Counted from the first letter of the stretch, positions 39,403-48,581 are shown. The stretch is DNA of 64,000 nucleotides from JAXLRU01 sp046330935 (GCA_046330935.1 JAXLRU010000003.1:186001-250000); one strand, 5' to 3'. Made by a program: numbers and translations. The notes: generated from the letters alone by a model not told the origin.

Positions 39403-39750
39403 GTGGAGACCGGCTCACCCGTACCCGACGGGCCACCCGCGCTGGCGGCCCCCCACGACTTCTGCGCGTCCACGCGCGCCGACCCCGTGCAGGTCACCCG
39501 CATCGGCACCCAGGTGGTCGTACGCCTGTCCGGCTCGGTCGGGGAGAACCTGCGCGGCCGCCTGCACGAGGCGATCGGCGAGGTGGACCGGCTCGTCGTC
39601 CGTCGGGTCGTCGTCGACCTCGACGACGTGGTCGAGCTGCACGCCGCAGGCGTCGACTTCGTCATCGCCCTCCAGCAGCGATGGCCGGTCCGCCTGCTCA
39701 ACGCCCCCGACGGCCTGCGTCGGGGGCTGCTGGCGCGCCCCGCCGTGTGA
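39403..39750 (+). CDS. STAS-domain protein
   Basis: The 115-residue protein has an anti-sigma-factor-antagonist (STAS) fold: VQVTRIGTQVVVRLSGSVGENLRGRLHEAI, then VVVDLDDVVELHAAGVDFVIALQQR. In classical SpoIIAA-like proteins the loop carries a phosphorylatable Ser (D-S-x-G); here it reads HAAG, so phosphorylation-based switching by an anti-sigma kinase is unlikely. It may instead be a lone binding or structural STAS. GAGGAGGGTCC precedes the GTG at 39403. No anti-sigma or sigma gene is adjacent. It converges on nadC. Confidence 0.75.
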   Translation: METGSPVPDGPPALAAPHDFCASTRADPVQVTRIGTQVVVRLSGSVGENLRGRLHEAIGEVDRLVVRRVVVDLDDVVELHAAGVDFVIALQQRWPVRLLNAPDGLRRGLLARPAV

Positions 39751-39759
39751 GCGCGGCGC

Positions 39760-40710
39760 TCAGTTCTCCTCGGCGATGAGGTCGATCGCCAGGTCGAGCA
39801 CCGGTGAGGAGTGGGTGAGCCCGCCCACCGAGAGGTAGTCGACGCCCGTCTGGGCGTACTCGCGGGCGACCTGCAGGGTGAGGCCGCCGGTCGCCTCCAG
39901 CTCCACCTTCTCGTCGGTCGCCCCGCGCGCGGCGGTGACCGCCTCGGCCAGGACGGCCGGGCTCATGTTGTCGCACAGCAGGAAGCGCGCCCCCGCCCGC
40001 ACGGCCTCGACCGCCTCGGCCGGCGTGGTCACCTCGACCTGGATGTCGACGTCGGGGAACGTCGTGCGCACCCGCTCCCAGGCGGCGGTCAGCGAGCCCG
40101 CGGCGATCTTGTGGTTGTCCTTGATCATGGCGACGTCGTAGAGGCCCATGCGCTTGTTGGTGCCGCCTCCGGCGCGCACCGCGTACTTGTCCAGCGCGCG
40201 CAGCCCCGGCGTCGTCTTGCGGGTGTCGAGCACCTGGGCGCCGGTGCCCTTGAGCTCGCGCGCCCAGGCCGCCGTGTGCGTGGCCACGCCGGAGATCCGG
40301 CAGATGAGGTTGAGCAGGGTGCGCTCGGCGATCAGCAGGACGCGCGTGGTGCCCACCACCTCGGCGACGATGTCGCCCTTGGCGACCGCGGCGCCGTCGG
40401 AGACGACGAACCGCACCACCGGCACCTCGGCGTCGAGGCGGGCCGCCGTCTCCGCGAGCACGACCGGCACCAGCGGCAGGCCCGCGACGACGCCGGCCGC
40501 CCGCGCGACGAGCTGGACGGTGCGGCGCTGCTCGGCGGGGATCGTGGCCAGGGTCGTGACGTCCAGCCAGTCGGGGCCGAGGTCCTCGCGCAGGGCGCGG
40601 ATGACGACGTCGCGGACGAGCGCGGCGTCCAGGCCGGCGGCCGCCAGGGCCTCTCGGGTGCCCTCCTGCCACGCGGCGCGGTGATCGTCGGCGGCGCGGT
40701 GCCTGCTCAT
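39760..40710 (-). CDS. nadC: Quinolinate phosphoribosyltransferase (decarboxylating)
   Basis: The 316-residue enzyme converts quinolinate and PRPP to nicotinate mononucleotide. Diagnostic segments are ERTLLNLICRISGVATHT, DTRKTTPGLRALDKYAVRAGGGTNKRMGLYDVAMIKDNHK, VEVTTPAEAVEAV and LEATGGLTLQVAREYAQTGVDYLSVGGLTHS. Length fits the family. The ATG at 40710 follows GGAGACCCG and overlaps the nadB stop by 4 nt (ATGA), so it is the last gene of a panC-nadB-nadC operon. nadA is not in the window, so quinolinate synthase must be encoded elsewhere. Confidence 0.96.
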   Translation of the reverse strand: MSRHRAADDHRAAWQEGTREALAAAGLDAALVRDVVIRALREDLGPDWLDVTTLATIPAEQRRTVQLVARAAGVVAGLPLVPVVLAETAARLDAEVPVVRFVVSDGAAVAKGDIVAEVVGTTRVLLIAERTLLNLICRISGVATHTAAWARELKGTGAQVLDTRKTTPGLRALDKYAVRAGGGTNKRMGLYDVAMIKDNHKIAAGSLTAAWERVRTTFPDVDIQVEVTTPAEAVEAVRAGARFLLCDNMSPAVLAEAVTAARGATDEKVELEATGGLTLQVAREYAQTGVDYLSVGGLTHSSPVLDLAIDLIAEEN

Positions 40711-42527
40711 CGGGTCTCCTCGGGAGCCGGGCGCAGCGGGACGAACCGGGTCACCAGCACCCCGTCGGGGTCCAGGTGGGACACCAGCCGCCCACGCCAC
40801 GAATCGTCACTGTTCGGGAAGTCCTCACGGTAGTGGCCGCCGCGGGTCTCCTCCCGCAGCGCCGCGACCTGCGTCAGCGCCGTCGCCACCTGGTGGAGGT
40901 TCGTCGTCTCCCACTCCGCGGTGCCGGCGGCGCCCGCACCCGCACCGCCCGCGACCGAGCGCGTGTCGGCCAGGTGCTGCAGGCGGACCGCCGCGGAGGC
41001 GAGGCCGGTCGCCGTCCGGATGACGCCCGGCCCGGCGGTGGCCGCGCGCTGGACGGCGGGCCGAGCGGTGGCCGCGAGCAGCGCGCCGCCGCCCGACCAC
41101 TGGGGGCTGGTCGGCGGCTCGTCGGGTTCGGTGGGGGGCAGCTCGCCGCCGCCGAGGCGCTCGGTGAGGTCGTCGGCGATCCGGTGGGCGAACACCAGGC
41201 CCTCCAGGAGGGAGTTGCTGGCCAGCCGGTTCGCGCCGTGCACGCCCGTGCAGCTCACCTCGCCCACCGCGTACAGGCCGCGCAGGCTCGAGCGCCCGCG
41301 CGGGTCCACCAGCACCCCACCCGAGTGGTAGTGCTGCGCGGGGGCGACGGGGATGAGGTCCTCGGCGGGGTCGAACCCGTGCTCGGCGAGGTTGTCGACG
41401 ATCGTGGGGAAGCGGCGGCGCAGGAAGGGCCCCCCGAGGTGGCGGGCGTCGAGGTAGACGTGGTCGGCGCCCGTGCGGGCCATCCGGCGCACGATCGCCT
41501 TCGCCACGACGTCGCGGGGGGCGAGCTCGGCGAGCTCGTGCACCTGCGGCATGAACCGGACGCCGTCGACGTCGAGCAGGTGCGCCCCCTCACCGCGCAC
41601 GGCCTCGCTGATCAGCGGCTGCTGGCCGCGGGCGGACTGGCCCAGCCACAGCACGGTGGGGTGGAACTGCACGAACTCGAGATCGGCCACCCGCGCCCCG
41701 GCCCGCAGCGCCGCCGCGATGCCGTCGCCGGTGGCCTCCTTGGGGTTCGTCGTCGAGGTGAAGACCTGGCCGATGCCCCCCGTGGCCAGCACCACCGCGC
41801 GGCCGAGCGCCGCGCCGACGCCGTCGCGGCTGCCCTCGCCCAGCACGTGCAGGGTCACCCCGCAGGCACGGGTGCGCTCCCCGGAGCTGTCGGCCGGCGC
41901 CCCCCGGACGGCGGTGGTGAGGACGTCGAGGACCAGGGCGTGCTCGATCACCTCGATGCCGGGGTCGTCCTGCACCGCGGCGAGCGCGGCGATCAGGGCG
42001 CGGGAGATCTCCAGGCCCGTCGCGTCGCCGCCCGCGTGGGCGATCCGGTTGCGCCGGTGCCCGCCCTCGCGGGTCAGCGCCAGCTCGCCGTCGGGCGTGC
42101 GGTCGAACACCGCGCCCAGCTCGACGAGCTCGCGCACCCGGCCGGGACCCTCGGTGACGAGCGCGCGCACCGCCTCGACGTCGCACAGCCCCGCCCCCGC
42201 GATCAGGGTGTCGGACTCGTGGTGGGCGGGGCTGTCGTCGTTGCCCAGCGCCGCGGCGATCCCGCCCTGGGCCCAGCGGGTGGACCCCGCGTCGAGGACC
42301 GTCTTCGTCACCAGCAGCACGCGGTCGACCCGGCGGCGCAGGCGCAGCGCGGCGGTGAGGCCCGCGATCCCCGAGCCGACGACCACGACGTCGGCGGACG
42401 TCGTCCAGCCGGGTGCGGGGGCCGCCAGCCGCCGGGCCAGGCGCGGACCCGTGACGTCGCGGGGCAGCACCCGCGTCGGCGCGGGTGCGGAGTTCCCGGG
42501 CGAGCGCGGACCCACCGGCGGGGTCAC
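40707..42527 (-). CDS. nadB: L-aspartate oxidase
   Basis: The 606-residue flavoprotein oxidises aspartate to iminoaspartate, the first step of de novo NAD synthesis. It shows the FAD-binding loop DVVVVGSGIAGLTAALRL, STRWAQGGIAAALG, THREGGHRR-type catalytic region (ALTREGGHRRNRIAHAGGD), FVQFHPTVLW and GLYAVGEVSCTGVHGANRLASNSLLEGLVF. It has a longer Pro-rich N-terminus (about 40 residues) and an insertion before the C-terminal helical domain relative to E. coli. Its GTG start overlaps the panC stop and its stop overlaps nadC, giving tight translational coupling. Confidence 0.95.
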   Translation of the reverse strand: MTPPVGPRSPGNSAPAPTRVLPRDVTGPRLARRLAAPAPGWTTSADVVVVGSGIAGLTAALRLRRRVDRVLLVTKTVLDAGSTRWAQGGIAAALGNDDSPAHHESDTLIAGAGLCDVEAVRALVTEGPGRVRELVELGAVFDRTPDGELALTREGGHRRNRIAHAGGDATGLEISRALIAALAAVQDDPGIEVIEHALVLDVLTTAVRGAPADSSGERTRACGVTLHVLGEGSRDGVGAALGRAVVLATGGIGQVFTSTTNPKEATGDGIAAALRAGARVADLEFVQFHPTVLWLGQSARGQQPLISEAVRGEGAHLLDVDGVRFMPQVHELAELAPRDVVAKAIVRRMARTGADHVYLDARHLGGPFLRRRFPTIVDNLAEHGFDPAEDLIPVAPAQHYHSGGVLVDPRGRSSLRGLYAVGEVSCTGVHGANRLASNSLLEGLVFAHRIADDLTERLGGGELPPTEPDEPPTSPQWSGGGALLAATARPAVQRAATAGPGVIRTATGLASAAVRLQHLADTRSVAGGAGAGAAGTAEWETTNLHQVATALTQVAALREETRGGHYREDFPNSDDSWRGRLVSHLDPDGVLVTRFVPLRPAPEETR

Positions 42528-43480
42528 GGGCGCACCTCGGCGGCCACGGGGGCGCCGTGGGTGGCCCGGGCCAGCAGCGAGGGGCCCTCGAGCTGGCGTC
42601 CCACGACGATCGGGGCGTTGTCGATGAGGCGCGTGGTGCCGATCCGCGCGGCCACCGCCAGCAGGGCCTCACCGCGATGCCACTCGGGCACGTCCTCGAG
42701 CGTCACCGGATCGACCAGCACCAGGTAGTCCACGGCGCACAGGGGCTCGGCGCGCAGGACGTCCCGCGCGGCCCGGCGGATGGCGCTGGCGCCCTCGGCC
42801 GCTGCGGCCTCCCCCGCCTCCAGCGCCCGGCTCAGCGTGAGCGCCACCTCGCGGTCCAGCGGGGTCAGGTAGGTGTTGCGGCTGCTCAGCGCCAGGCCGT
42901 CGGGCTCGCGCACGGTCGGCACGGCCACCACCTCCACGTCGAAGTCGAGGTCGGCGACCATGCGCCGGATCAGCAGCAGCTGCTGGGCGTCCTTCTGCCC
43001 GAAGTACGCGGCGTCGGGACGGGTCAGGTGCATCAGCTTCGCGACGACCGTGAGGACGCCGTCGAAGTGGCCCGGGCGGCTGTGCCCCTCCAGCACCGTG
43101 CCGAGGCGGCCGGCCGAGACCCGTACGCCCGGGTCGCCGTCGGGGTAGACGACGTCGGGGCCGGGGGTGAACACGAGGTCGACCCCTTCCCGCTCGCACA
43201 GCTCGAGGTCGGCGTCGAGGGTCCGCGGGTACTTCGCCAGATCCTCCCGGGGCCCGAACTGCAGCGGGTTGAGGAAGATCGTGACGATCACCGCGTCCGC
43301 GAGGGCACGGGCCGTGCGGACCAGCTCGCGGTGCCCGTCGTGCAGGGCGCCCATCGTCATCACCACGGCCACCCGGCCCGGCAGCGTCGCCCGCGCCGTG
43401 GCGAGCTCCTCACGCGTGCGCGCGACGGTCATGCCGGGCGGGCGGCGGGCGGCGGCGGGGGCCGGGGAGGCGGTCGTCAC
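42524..43480 (-). CDS. panC: Pantothenate synthetase (pantoate-beta-alanine ligase)
   Basis: The 318-residue enzyme joins pantoate and beta-alanine with ATP. Motifs are the HIGH-type loop MGALHDGHREL, TIFLNPLQFGPREDLAKYPRTL, FTPGPDVVYP, GHFDGVLTVVAKL, the FGQKDAQQLLLIRRM lysine segment and PDGLALSSRNTYL (KMSKS-equivalent loop). The GTG at 43480 gives a short Ala/Pro-rich lead-in; no strong ribosome site is visible. It is followed by overlapping nadB. In many actinobacteria the upstream gene is DUF2520; here an SPFH-RHH pair lies between. Confidence 0.95.
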   Translation of the reverse strand: MTTASPAPAAARRPPGMTVARTREELATARATLPGRVAVVMTMGALHDGHRELVRTARALADAVIVTIFLNPLQFGPREDLAKYPRTLDADLELCEREGVDLVFTPGPDVVYPDGDPGVRVSAGRLGTVLEGHSRPGHFDGVLTVVAKLMHLTRPDAAYFGQKDAQQLLLIRRMVADLDFDVEVVAVPTVREPDGLALSSRNTYLTPLDREVALTLSRALEAGEAAAAEGASAIRRAARDVLRAEPLCAVDYLVLVDPVTLEDVPEWHRGEALLAVAARIGTTRLIDNAPIVVGRQLEGPSLLARATHGAPVAAEVRP

Positions 43481-43544
43481 GGTGCGCCACGCTACTCGTC
43501 GCCGCCGCGCGCCCGGCACGGGCGGGCGCCCGCCCCCGGGCCGC

Positions 43545-43843
43545 TCAGCCCGGGGGCAGCCGCCCCGCCTCCGTGACCGCCCGGCGCAGGAGCCACTCGA
43601 CGTGGGCGTTGGTCGAGCGCAGCTCGTCGGCGGCCCAGCGGGTCAGCGCCTCGTGCACGGCCGGGTCCAGCCGCAGCAGCATCGAGCTGCGCTCGCGACG
43701 CCGGCGGGGCGAGCGCGGCGCGCCCGTCTCCTCGTCGGGCGGCCCGGCGGCCGCCTGCTCGTCGGGCGGCCCGGCGGCCGCCTGCTCGTCGGGCGGCCCG
43801 GCGGCCGCCTGCTCGTCGGCGGCCCGGGGGCCGCCGCGCTCAT
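43545..43843 (-). CDS. Ribbon-helix-helix DNA-binding protein with tandem acidic repeat (one frame break)
   Basis: Repaired, the protein has about 99 residues. A short N-terminus leads into three copies of DEQAAAGPP, then a basic stretch (RSPRRRRERS) and an Arc/CopG-type domain: SMLLRLDPAVHEALTRWAADELRSTNAHVEWLLRRAV. The beta-strand residues MLLRLDP and the following helices are the DNA-binding unit. The ATG at 43843 is the only start after the SPFH stop, and it connects to the main frame only if one base is restored in the C/G run near 43830. It follows the SPFH gene by 7 nt, so the two are co-transcribed. It may autoregulate at the palindrome 44881-44894. Confidence 0.72.
43731..43820. repeat. 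27-bp tandem repeat within the RHH gene
   Basis: A 27-bp unit is repeated almost exactly three times, with a partial fourth, encoding DEQAAAGPP. Identity between copies suggests recent slippage. Confidence 0.8.
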
Positions 43844-43850
43844 CGGGCCC

Positions 43851-44835
43851 TCACTGGTAGAGGGTGCCGGTGTTGACGATGGGGGTGACCCGCGAGTCGC
43901 CGCACAGGACGACGAGCAGGTTGGAGACCATCGACGCCTTGCGCTCCTCGTCGAGCTCGACGACGTCGGCGCGAAAAGCTGAGCTCGTCGAGCGCCATCT
44001 GCACCATGCCGACGGCACCCTCGACGATCTTGGAGCGGGCCGCGACCACCGCGGCGGCCTGCTGGCGCTGGAGCATCGCCTGGGCGATCTCGGGCGAGTA
44101 CGCGAGGTGGCTGATCCGGACCTCGACGATCTCGACGCCGGCCACGGACGCCCGGGCGGCGACCTCGCGGGCCAGCTCACGGCTGACCTCGTCGGTGGAA
44201 CCGCGCAGGGACTCCACGGTCTCGGGGGCGTCGTAGGGGTAGGTGCCCGCGACGTGGCGCACGGCGGCCTCGGCCTGGATCGCGACGAAGCCCTGGTAGT
44301 CCTCGACGGCGAAGACGGCCTTGGCCGTGTCCCGGACCTGCCAGACGATGATGGCGGCGATCTCGACCGGGTTGCCGTCGGCGTCGTTGACCTTCAGCCG
44401 GGCCGTCTCGATGTTGCGCACGCGCACCTGCACGTTGCGCCGCGACGCCAGCGGCTGCAGCCAGACCAGGCCGGGTCGACGGGCGGTGCCCACGTAGCCG
44501 CCGAAGAACTGCACCACCCGGGTCTGCCCGGGCTGGATCACGGTGAGGCCGCCGAGCACGAGCAGCCCGCCGATGCCGGCGAGCACCGCGAGCACCAGCA
44601 GGCCGACCACCGCTGCGGCCGGGCCGTCGCCGTCAGCCACCACCGCCGCCCCGATGACGCTCCCGAGCGCGGCCAGCAGGAGCAGCACGCCGAGGCCGAG
44701 ACCGGCGAAGCCGGGCCCCTCCCACGCCGGTCGCTCGGCGATGTCCACCCCGGCGGCGGGCCGGGCGATGAGGTCGGGCCCCGCGACGGGGCGGACGTCG
44801 GGCTCCCCCGCGACGGGGGCGGACGGGGTGCTCAT
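43851..44835 (-). CDS. SPFH/stomatin-domain membrane protein (one frame break)
   Basis: The repaired protein of about 328 residues has two N-terminal transmembrane helices (GFAGLGLGVLLLLAALGSVIGAAVV; AVVGLLVLAVLAGIGGLLVLGGL) and then an SPFH domain: VIQPGQTRVVQFFGGYVGTAR, VEIAAIIVWQVRDTAKAVFAVEDY, VSRELAREVAARASVAGVEIVEVRISHLAYSPEIAQAML. Such proteins form membrane microdomain scaffolds. The frame changes near 43972 (LDELSF then RADVVELDEERKASMVSNLL), explained by one extra T or two lost bases. GAGGAGAT precedes the ATG at 44835. It sits inside what is usually a continuous DUF2520-panC operon. Confidence 0.85.
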
Positions 44836-44880
44836 GGCGATCTCCTCAGGACGAGTCGGCCCCTGCTGGGGCCGCTGGCA

Positions 44881-44894
44881 AAGTGATATCACTT
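44881..44894. promoter_or_regulatory. Perfect 14-bp palindrome upstream of the SPFH gene
   Basis: AAGTGATATCACTT is completely self-complementary and stands out as AT-rich in a GC-rich gap, 46 nt upstream of the SPFH start. It is a likely operator; the RHH protein of the same operon is the obvious candidate, by inference. Confidence 0.65.
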
Positions 44895-44958
44895 CGCTAG
44901 GGATCAGGCCAGGGGTGACGCGGTCGGGAGCTGAGCGGGGTACGGCGAGCGGGGACGC

Positions 44959-45918
44959 TCAGCCGCCGGTGGGACCGGAGAGCACGCCGAGCAGCGACTC
45001 GGCGTCGGCGGGCTTGAGCCGCCCCGAGGCCAGGGCGCGCTGGGCGGTGGCCCGGGCGAGCACCCGGTAGACCGCCGCGGTGTCGGCGGAGGCACCGGCG
45101 TCGAGCGCCTGCAGGTGCTCCCCCACGGTCCCGGCGTCCCCGCGCGCCACGGGCCCGGTCAGCGCGGCGTCCCCGCGGGCCAGGGCGTTGTCGAGGGCCG
45201 CCGACAGCAACGGGCCGAGCATGGCGCCGCCGCGCTCGACCCCGGCGGCGGCGAGCGCCTCCAGGGCCTGCGCCACGAGAGTGACCAGGTGGTTCGCGCC
45301 GTGGGCGAGGGCCGCGTGGTAGAGCGGACGGTCCTCCTCCGCGACCACCACCGGGTCCCCGCCCATCTCGACGACGAGCGCGGCGGCGATGGGCAGCACC
45401 GGCCCGGGGGCGGTGACGGCGAAGCAGCAGCCGGCGAGGCGGGAGAGGTCCAGGCCCGTGCCCGTGAAGGTCATGGCCGGGTGCACCGCCAGCGGGATGC
45501 CGCCGGCGGCGACCACCGGCTGCAGCACCCGCCAGCCGTAGCGGCCCGCGGTGTGGACGACGAGCTGGCCCGGAACCCACGCGCCCGTGGCCGCCAGCCC
45601 CTCGACGAGGGGGGCGAGGACGTCGTCGGGGACCGTCAGCAGCACCAGCTCGGACCGCTCGACGACCTCCGGCACCTCCAGCACCGGCACGCCGGGCAGC
45701 ATCGCCTCGGCGCGGTCGCGGCTGGCCGCGGAGACCGCCGACACCCCCACGACGGTGTGCCCGGCCGCGCGCAGCGCGTTGCCCAGCACGGCACCCACGC
45801 GGCCGGCACCGACCACGCCGACGCCGAGCCTGCCGGGCCGCGCGCGGGCGGAGGCGCCCGGTGCGGCGGAGGTCACGGCAGGGGGTACCGGCGCGGGCGC
45901 AGGCGGGTCGTCGGCCAC
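44959..45918 (-). CDS. Rossmann-fold protein with DUF2520 domain
   Basis: The 319-residue protein has an N-terminal dinucleotide-binding domain (LGVGVVGAGRVGAVLGNALRAAGHTVVGVSA, with GAGRVG) and a C-terminal helical DUF2520 domain (PLYHAALAHGANHLVTLVAQALEAL...). The architecture resembles ketopantoate or pyrroline-carboxylate reductases, and in actinobacteria it commonly precedes panC, which suggests a role in pantothenate metabolism (inference). The GTG at 45918 begins a Pro/Ala-rich tail before the Rossmann loop. It diverges from the methyltransferase gene. Confidence 0.87.
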   Translation of the reverse strand: MADDPPAPAPVPPAVTSAAPGASARARPGRLGVGVVGAGRVGAVLGNALRAAGHTVVGVSAVSAASRDRAEAMLPGVPVLEVPEVVERSELVLLTVPDDVLAPLVEGLAATGAWVPGQLVVHTAGRYGWRVLQPVVAAGGIPLAVHPAMTFTGTGLDLSRLAGCCFAVTAPGPVLPIAAALVVEMGGDPVVVAEEDRPLYHAALAHGANHLVTLVAQALEALAAAGVERGGAMLGPLLSAALDNALARGDAALTGPVARGDAGTVGEHLQALDAGASADTAAVYRVLARATAQRALASGRLKPADAESLLGVLSGPTGG

Positions 45919-45992
45919 CCGGTCAGCCTACGGGCACGCCCCGTTGCCCAACCGTGACACCGAACCGTGCCGCCCCGCACGGTGGGCGCGGC

Positions 45993-45998
45993 TACGCT
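45993..45998 (+). promoter_or_regulatory. TACGCT -10 element, probable leaderless start
   Basis: TACGCT ends 7 nt before the GTG at 46006 and no ribosome site is present, the same geometry as at 15425. Confidence 0.5.
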
Positions 45999-46005
45999 CC
46001 GGTGC

Positions 46006-46812
46006 GTGGGTCGCCACGAACGCGTCGCCGAGCTCGCCGCCCTCGAGGCCGCGGCCCGCACGGGCCTGCGCCCGCCCGCGCTCGTAGGCGGCGGCTCCCC
46101 CGCCGCCCCGCAGCGCAGCGCCGTCGAGGTGGCCGACCTCGGCTGCGGCCAGGGCCGCACCGTCCGCGCCCTGCTGGGGCGGGCCGAGGTGGCCGACGTC
46201 GCCGTGCGGGTGCACGCCGTCGACACCGGCAGCGATCTCGACGACGACCTGCTGCACGACCCGCGTGTGCGCTCCGTCCTCGCCGACCTCGACCGGCCCC
46301 TGCCGTTCGAGGACGCGTCGCTGGACCGGATCGTGTGCCTCAACGTCGCCGAGCACCTCGCCGACCCGGTGGCCCTGCTCGTGGAGTGCGGGCGGGTGCT
46401 GCGCCCCGGCGGGCGCATGGTGCTCGCCCACAGCGACTGGGACACCTGCCTGTTCACCAGCGACGACGACGCCCTGACCCGCCGCCTCGTGGACCGCTTC
46501 GTCGCGCTCGTGCCGCAGTGGGCGCAACGCTCCGACGGGTTCATGGGACGCAAGCTGCTGCACCTGGCCGCCGACTCGCCCCTCGTGCTCGAGGAGGTGC
46601 AGACCTGGGCCGACTGTCACCGCCGCTTCGCCCCCGACACGGTGGCCTGGAAGGTCGTCGCCGGGATGCTGGCCGCTGCCGCCGACGACGCGGAGCTCGC
46701 CCCGCTGGCCCGCGACTGGGCCGCCGGCCTGCCCGAGCTCGCCCAGGCGGGCAGATTCCTGTTCACGGTCACCGACGTCGCCGTGGTCCTGCGCCGCCCC
46801 GACGAGGCCTGA
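46006..46812 (+). CDS. Class I SAM-dependent methyltransferase
   Basis: The 268-residue protein has motif I EVADLGCGQGRTVRALLG, acidic motif II HAVDTGSDLDDDLL, and FEDASLDRIVCLNVAEHLADPVALLVECGRVLRPGGRMVLAHSDWDTCLFTSDD. The last stretch resembles methyltransferases acting on small aromatic or quinone-like substrates, but specificity is unproven. GTG 46006 is chosen over an upstream ATG at 45967 because a TACGCT hexamer lies between them, implying a leaderless transcript. It is divergent from DUF2520. Confidence 0.82.
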   Translation: MGRHERVAELAALEAAARTGLRPPALVGGGSPAAPQRSAVEVADLGCGQGRTVRALLGRAEVADVAVRVHAVDTGSDLDDDLLHDPRVRSVLADLDRPLPFEDASLDRIVCLNVAEHLADPVALLVECGRVLRPGGRMVLAHSDWDTCLFTSDDDALTRRLVDRFVALVPQWAQRSDGFMGRKLLHLAADSPLVLEEVQTWADCHRRFAPDTVAWKVVAGMLAAAADDAELAPLARDWAAGLPELAQAGRFLFTVTDVAVVLRRPDEA

Positions 46813-46999
46813 CGAGGGCGCTGCCGGCCCGTCGCCCGGATCGCCCGGAAGATCACGGAGCGTGATCATCAGGACCGGTCGACTGGTCCGGTTCACCGAA
46901 CGCCCGATATTCCGGCGTCTGCGGGGCGGACGTCACGCGAACCCGCTTACAGTGTGTCGCCAGCCGCACCGCCGCGGCCCCGCCCGACCAGGAGCAGCC

Positions 47000-48406
47000 A
47001 TGACCCGCACCTCGCGCCCCGCCGACCTCGCCCCCGCGACGTCCGGGCGTCGTCGCGCATGGACGGCCGCGCTGTGCGCCGCGAGCGCCGCCGGGCTGGC
47101 TGCGCTGACCGTGGCGGGCGGACCCGCTCGGGCGGCGCCGGGGGCGGCCCCCGCCCCCGCGGACGCCGAGCGCGCGGCCTGTGCGAGCGCGGTCGCCGGC
47201 CCGGTGACCGCGGCGCAGGTCGACAGCGAGCGGCGCGCGGCGGGCACGAGCCGCCGGGTCACCTGCCTGTCGCGCTGGTCCCCGGGCACGGCCTCGACGA
47301 CGGCGCAGCAGCAGCGCGCGCTCGCCCAGGCCCGGCGCCAGGCGCAGGCCGCGGCCACCGCCTCGCCCTCGGCGTCCAAGCCGAAGTCGAAGACGAAGAC
47401 GACCCCGGCGCCCGGGGGCGGCGACGCGCTGCCCCTGCCCAAGAAGGGCCTGCGACCGGCGGACATCGCCGAGATCTACGCCCTCGACGCCACCAAGGGC
47501 GCGGGTGCGACCGTCGCGATCGTCGTCGCCTACGACAACCCGCAGGTCGAGGCCGACCTCGCCGTCTACCGGGCGACCTTCGGCCTGGCGCCCTGCACCA
47601 CGGCCAACGGGTGTTTCACGAAGGTCAACCAGCGCGGCGGGGCCACGCCCCCGGCGGCCAGCACGGGCTGGGCCCTGGAGATCGCCCTCGACACCCAGGC
47701 CGTGTCCGCCGCCTGCCCCCGCTGCAAGATCATTCTCGTCGAGGCGGACAGCGACGACCTGGACGACGTGGGCGTCGCCTCGCGCACGGCGGCCTCGCTG
47801 GGCGCCGACGTCGTCTCGCACTCCTACGGGACGGCCGAGTTCGACGGCGTCCTCGCCTACGACGCGAAGTACTACTCGACCTCGGGCGTGCCCAACGTCG
47901 TCGCCTCGGGCGACCACGGCTACGGCGCGGCGTTCTACCCGGCGGTGCTGCCGGACGCCATCGCCGTCGGCGGCACGAAGGTGATCAAGAACAAGAAGGG
48001 CGTGTGGGTGCACTCCGCGTGGGTGGACGCGAGCAGCGGCTGCTCGCAGTACGTCCCCCAGCCCGCGTGGCAGACGGTGGCCGCGTGCCCCATGCGCGCC
48101 ACCAGCGACATCTCGGCCGTCGCCGACACCCGCACCGGCCTGGCCGTCTACAGCACCTACGGCTACCGGGGCTGGGTCGTCGTGGGCGGGACGAGCCTGT
48201 CCGCACCGCTCGTGGCCTCGATGATCGCGCAGTCGGGCGAGGCGGCCTCCCTCACCGACGCCTCCCCCCTGTACGCCGCGACCAGCGGCCTGCTCGACGT
48301 CGCCAAGGGGTCCAACGGGGACTGCACCTCGGTGCTGTGCAAGAGCCGCATCGGCTGGGACGGCCCCACCGGGCTCGGCTCCCCCCAGGGCTACAGCGCC
48401 TTCTGA
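47000..48406 (+). CDS. Secreted sedolisin-like (S53) serine protease, copy 1
   Basis: The 468-residue protein has a signal peptide, a variable N-terminal region with a Lys/Ser/Thr linker (SKPKSKTKTTPAP), and an S53-like domain starting at GLRPADIAEIYALDATKGAGATVAIV. The catalytic Glu and Asp lie in WALEIALDTQ, the oxyanion Asp in ASGDHGYG, and Ser in VGGTSLSAP. The usual large pro-kumamolisin domain is missing; only about 110 residues separate the signal peptide from the domain. Paired Cys (CTTANGC, CPRC) suggest disulfides. AGGAGCAGCC precedes the ATG at 47000. About two thirds identical to the protease at 51017 by eye. Confidence 0.88.
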   Translation: MTRTSRPADLAPATSGRRRAWTAALCAASAAGLAALTVAGGPARAAPGAAPAPADAERAACASAVAGPVTAAQVDSERRAAGTSRRVTCLSRWSPGTASTTAQQQRALAQARRQAQAAATASPSASKPKSKTKTTPAPGGGDALPLPKKGLRPADIAEIYALDATKGAGATVAIVVAYDNPQVEADLAVYRATFGLAPCTTANGCFTKVNQRGGATPPAASTGWALEIALDTQAVSAACPRCKIILVEADSDDLDDVGVASRTAASLGADVVSHSYGTAEFDGVLAYDAKYYSTSGVPNVVASGDHGYGAAFYPAVLPDAIAVGGTKVIKNKKGVWVHSAWVDASSGCSQYVPQPAWQTVAACPMRATSDISAVADTRTGLAVYSTYGYRGWVVVGGTSLSAPLVASMIAQSGEAASLTDASPLYAATSGLLDVAKGSNGDCTSVLCKSRIGWDGPTGLGSPQGYSAF

Positions 48407-48581
48407 GCGGTCACCCACGGCTCGACTGAGGTGACCCTCAGTCCACATCGTGACCTGATCGTGATTCGCTGAGGAGCATCCTCCGCGCCCCCCGACATCG
48501 TCAGGACAGGTGCGGGGGCGCGAGTCCCTGCCTCGGGGGAGGCGTTCCTCCGGGACGCCGATGCAGGAACGGGGGCTCGCG

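Noticed and set aside
43545..44835. Mobile-element origin of the SPFH-RHH insertion.
   Set aside because: No transposase, terminal repeats or target duplication are visible around it.
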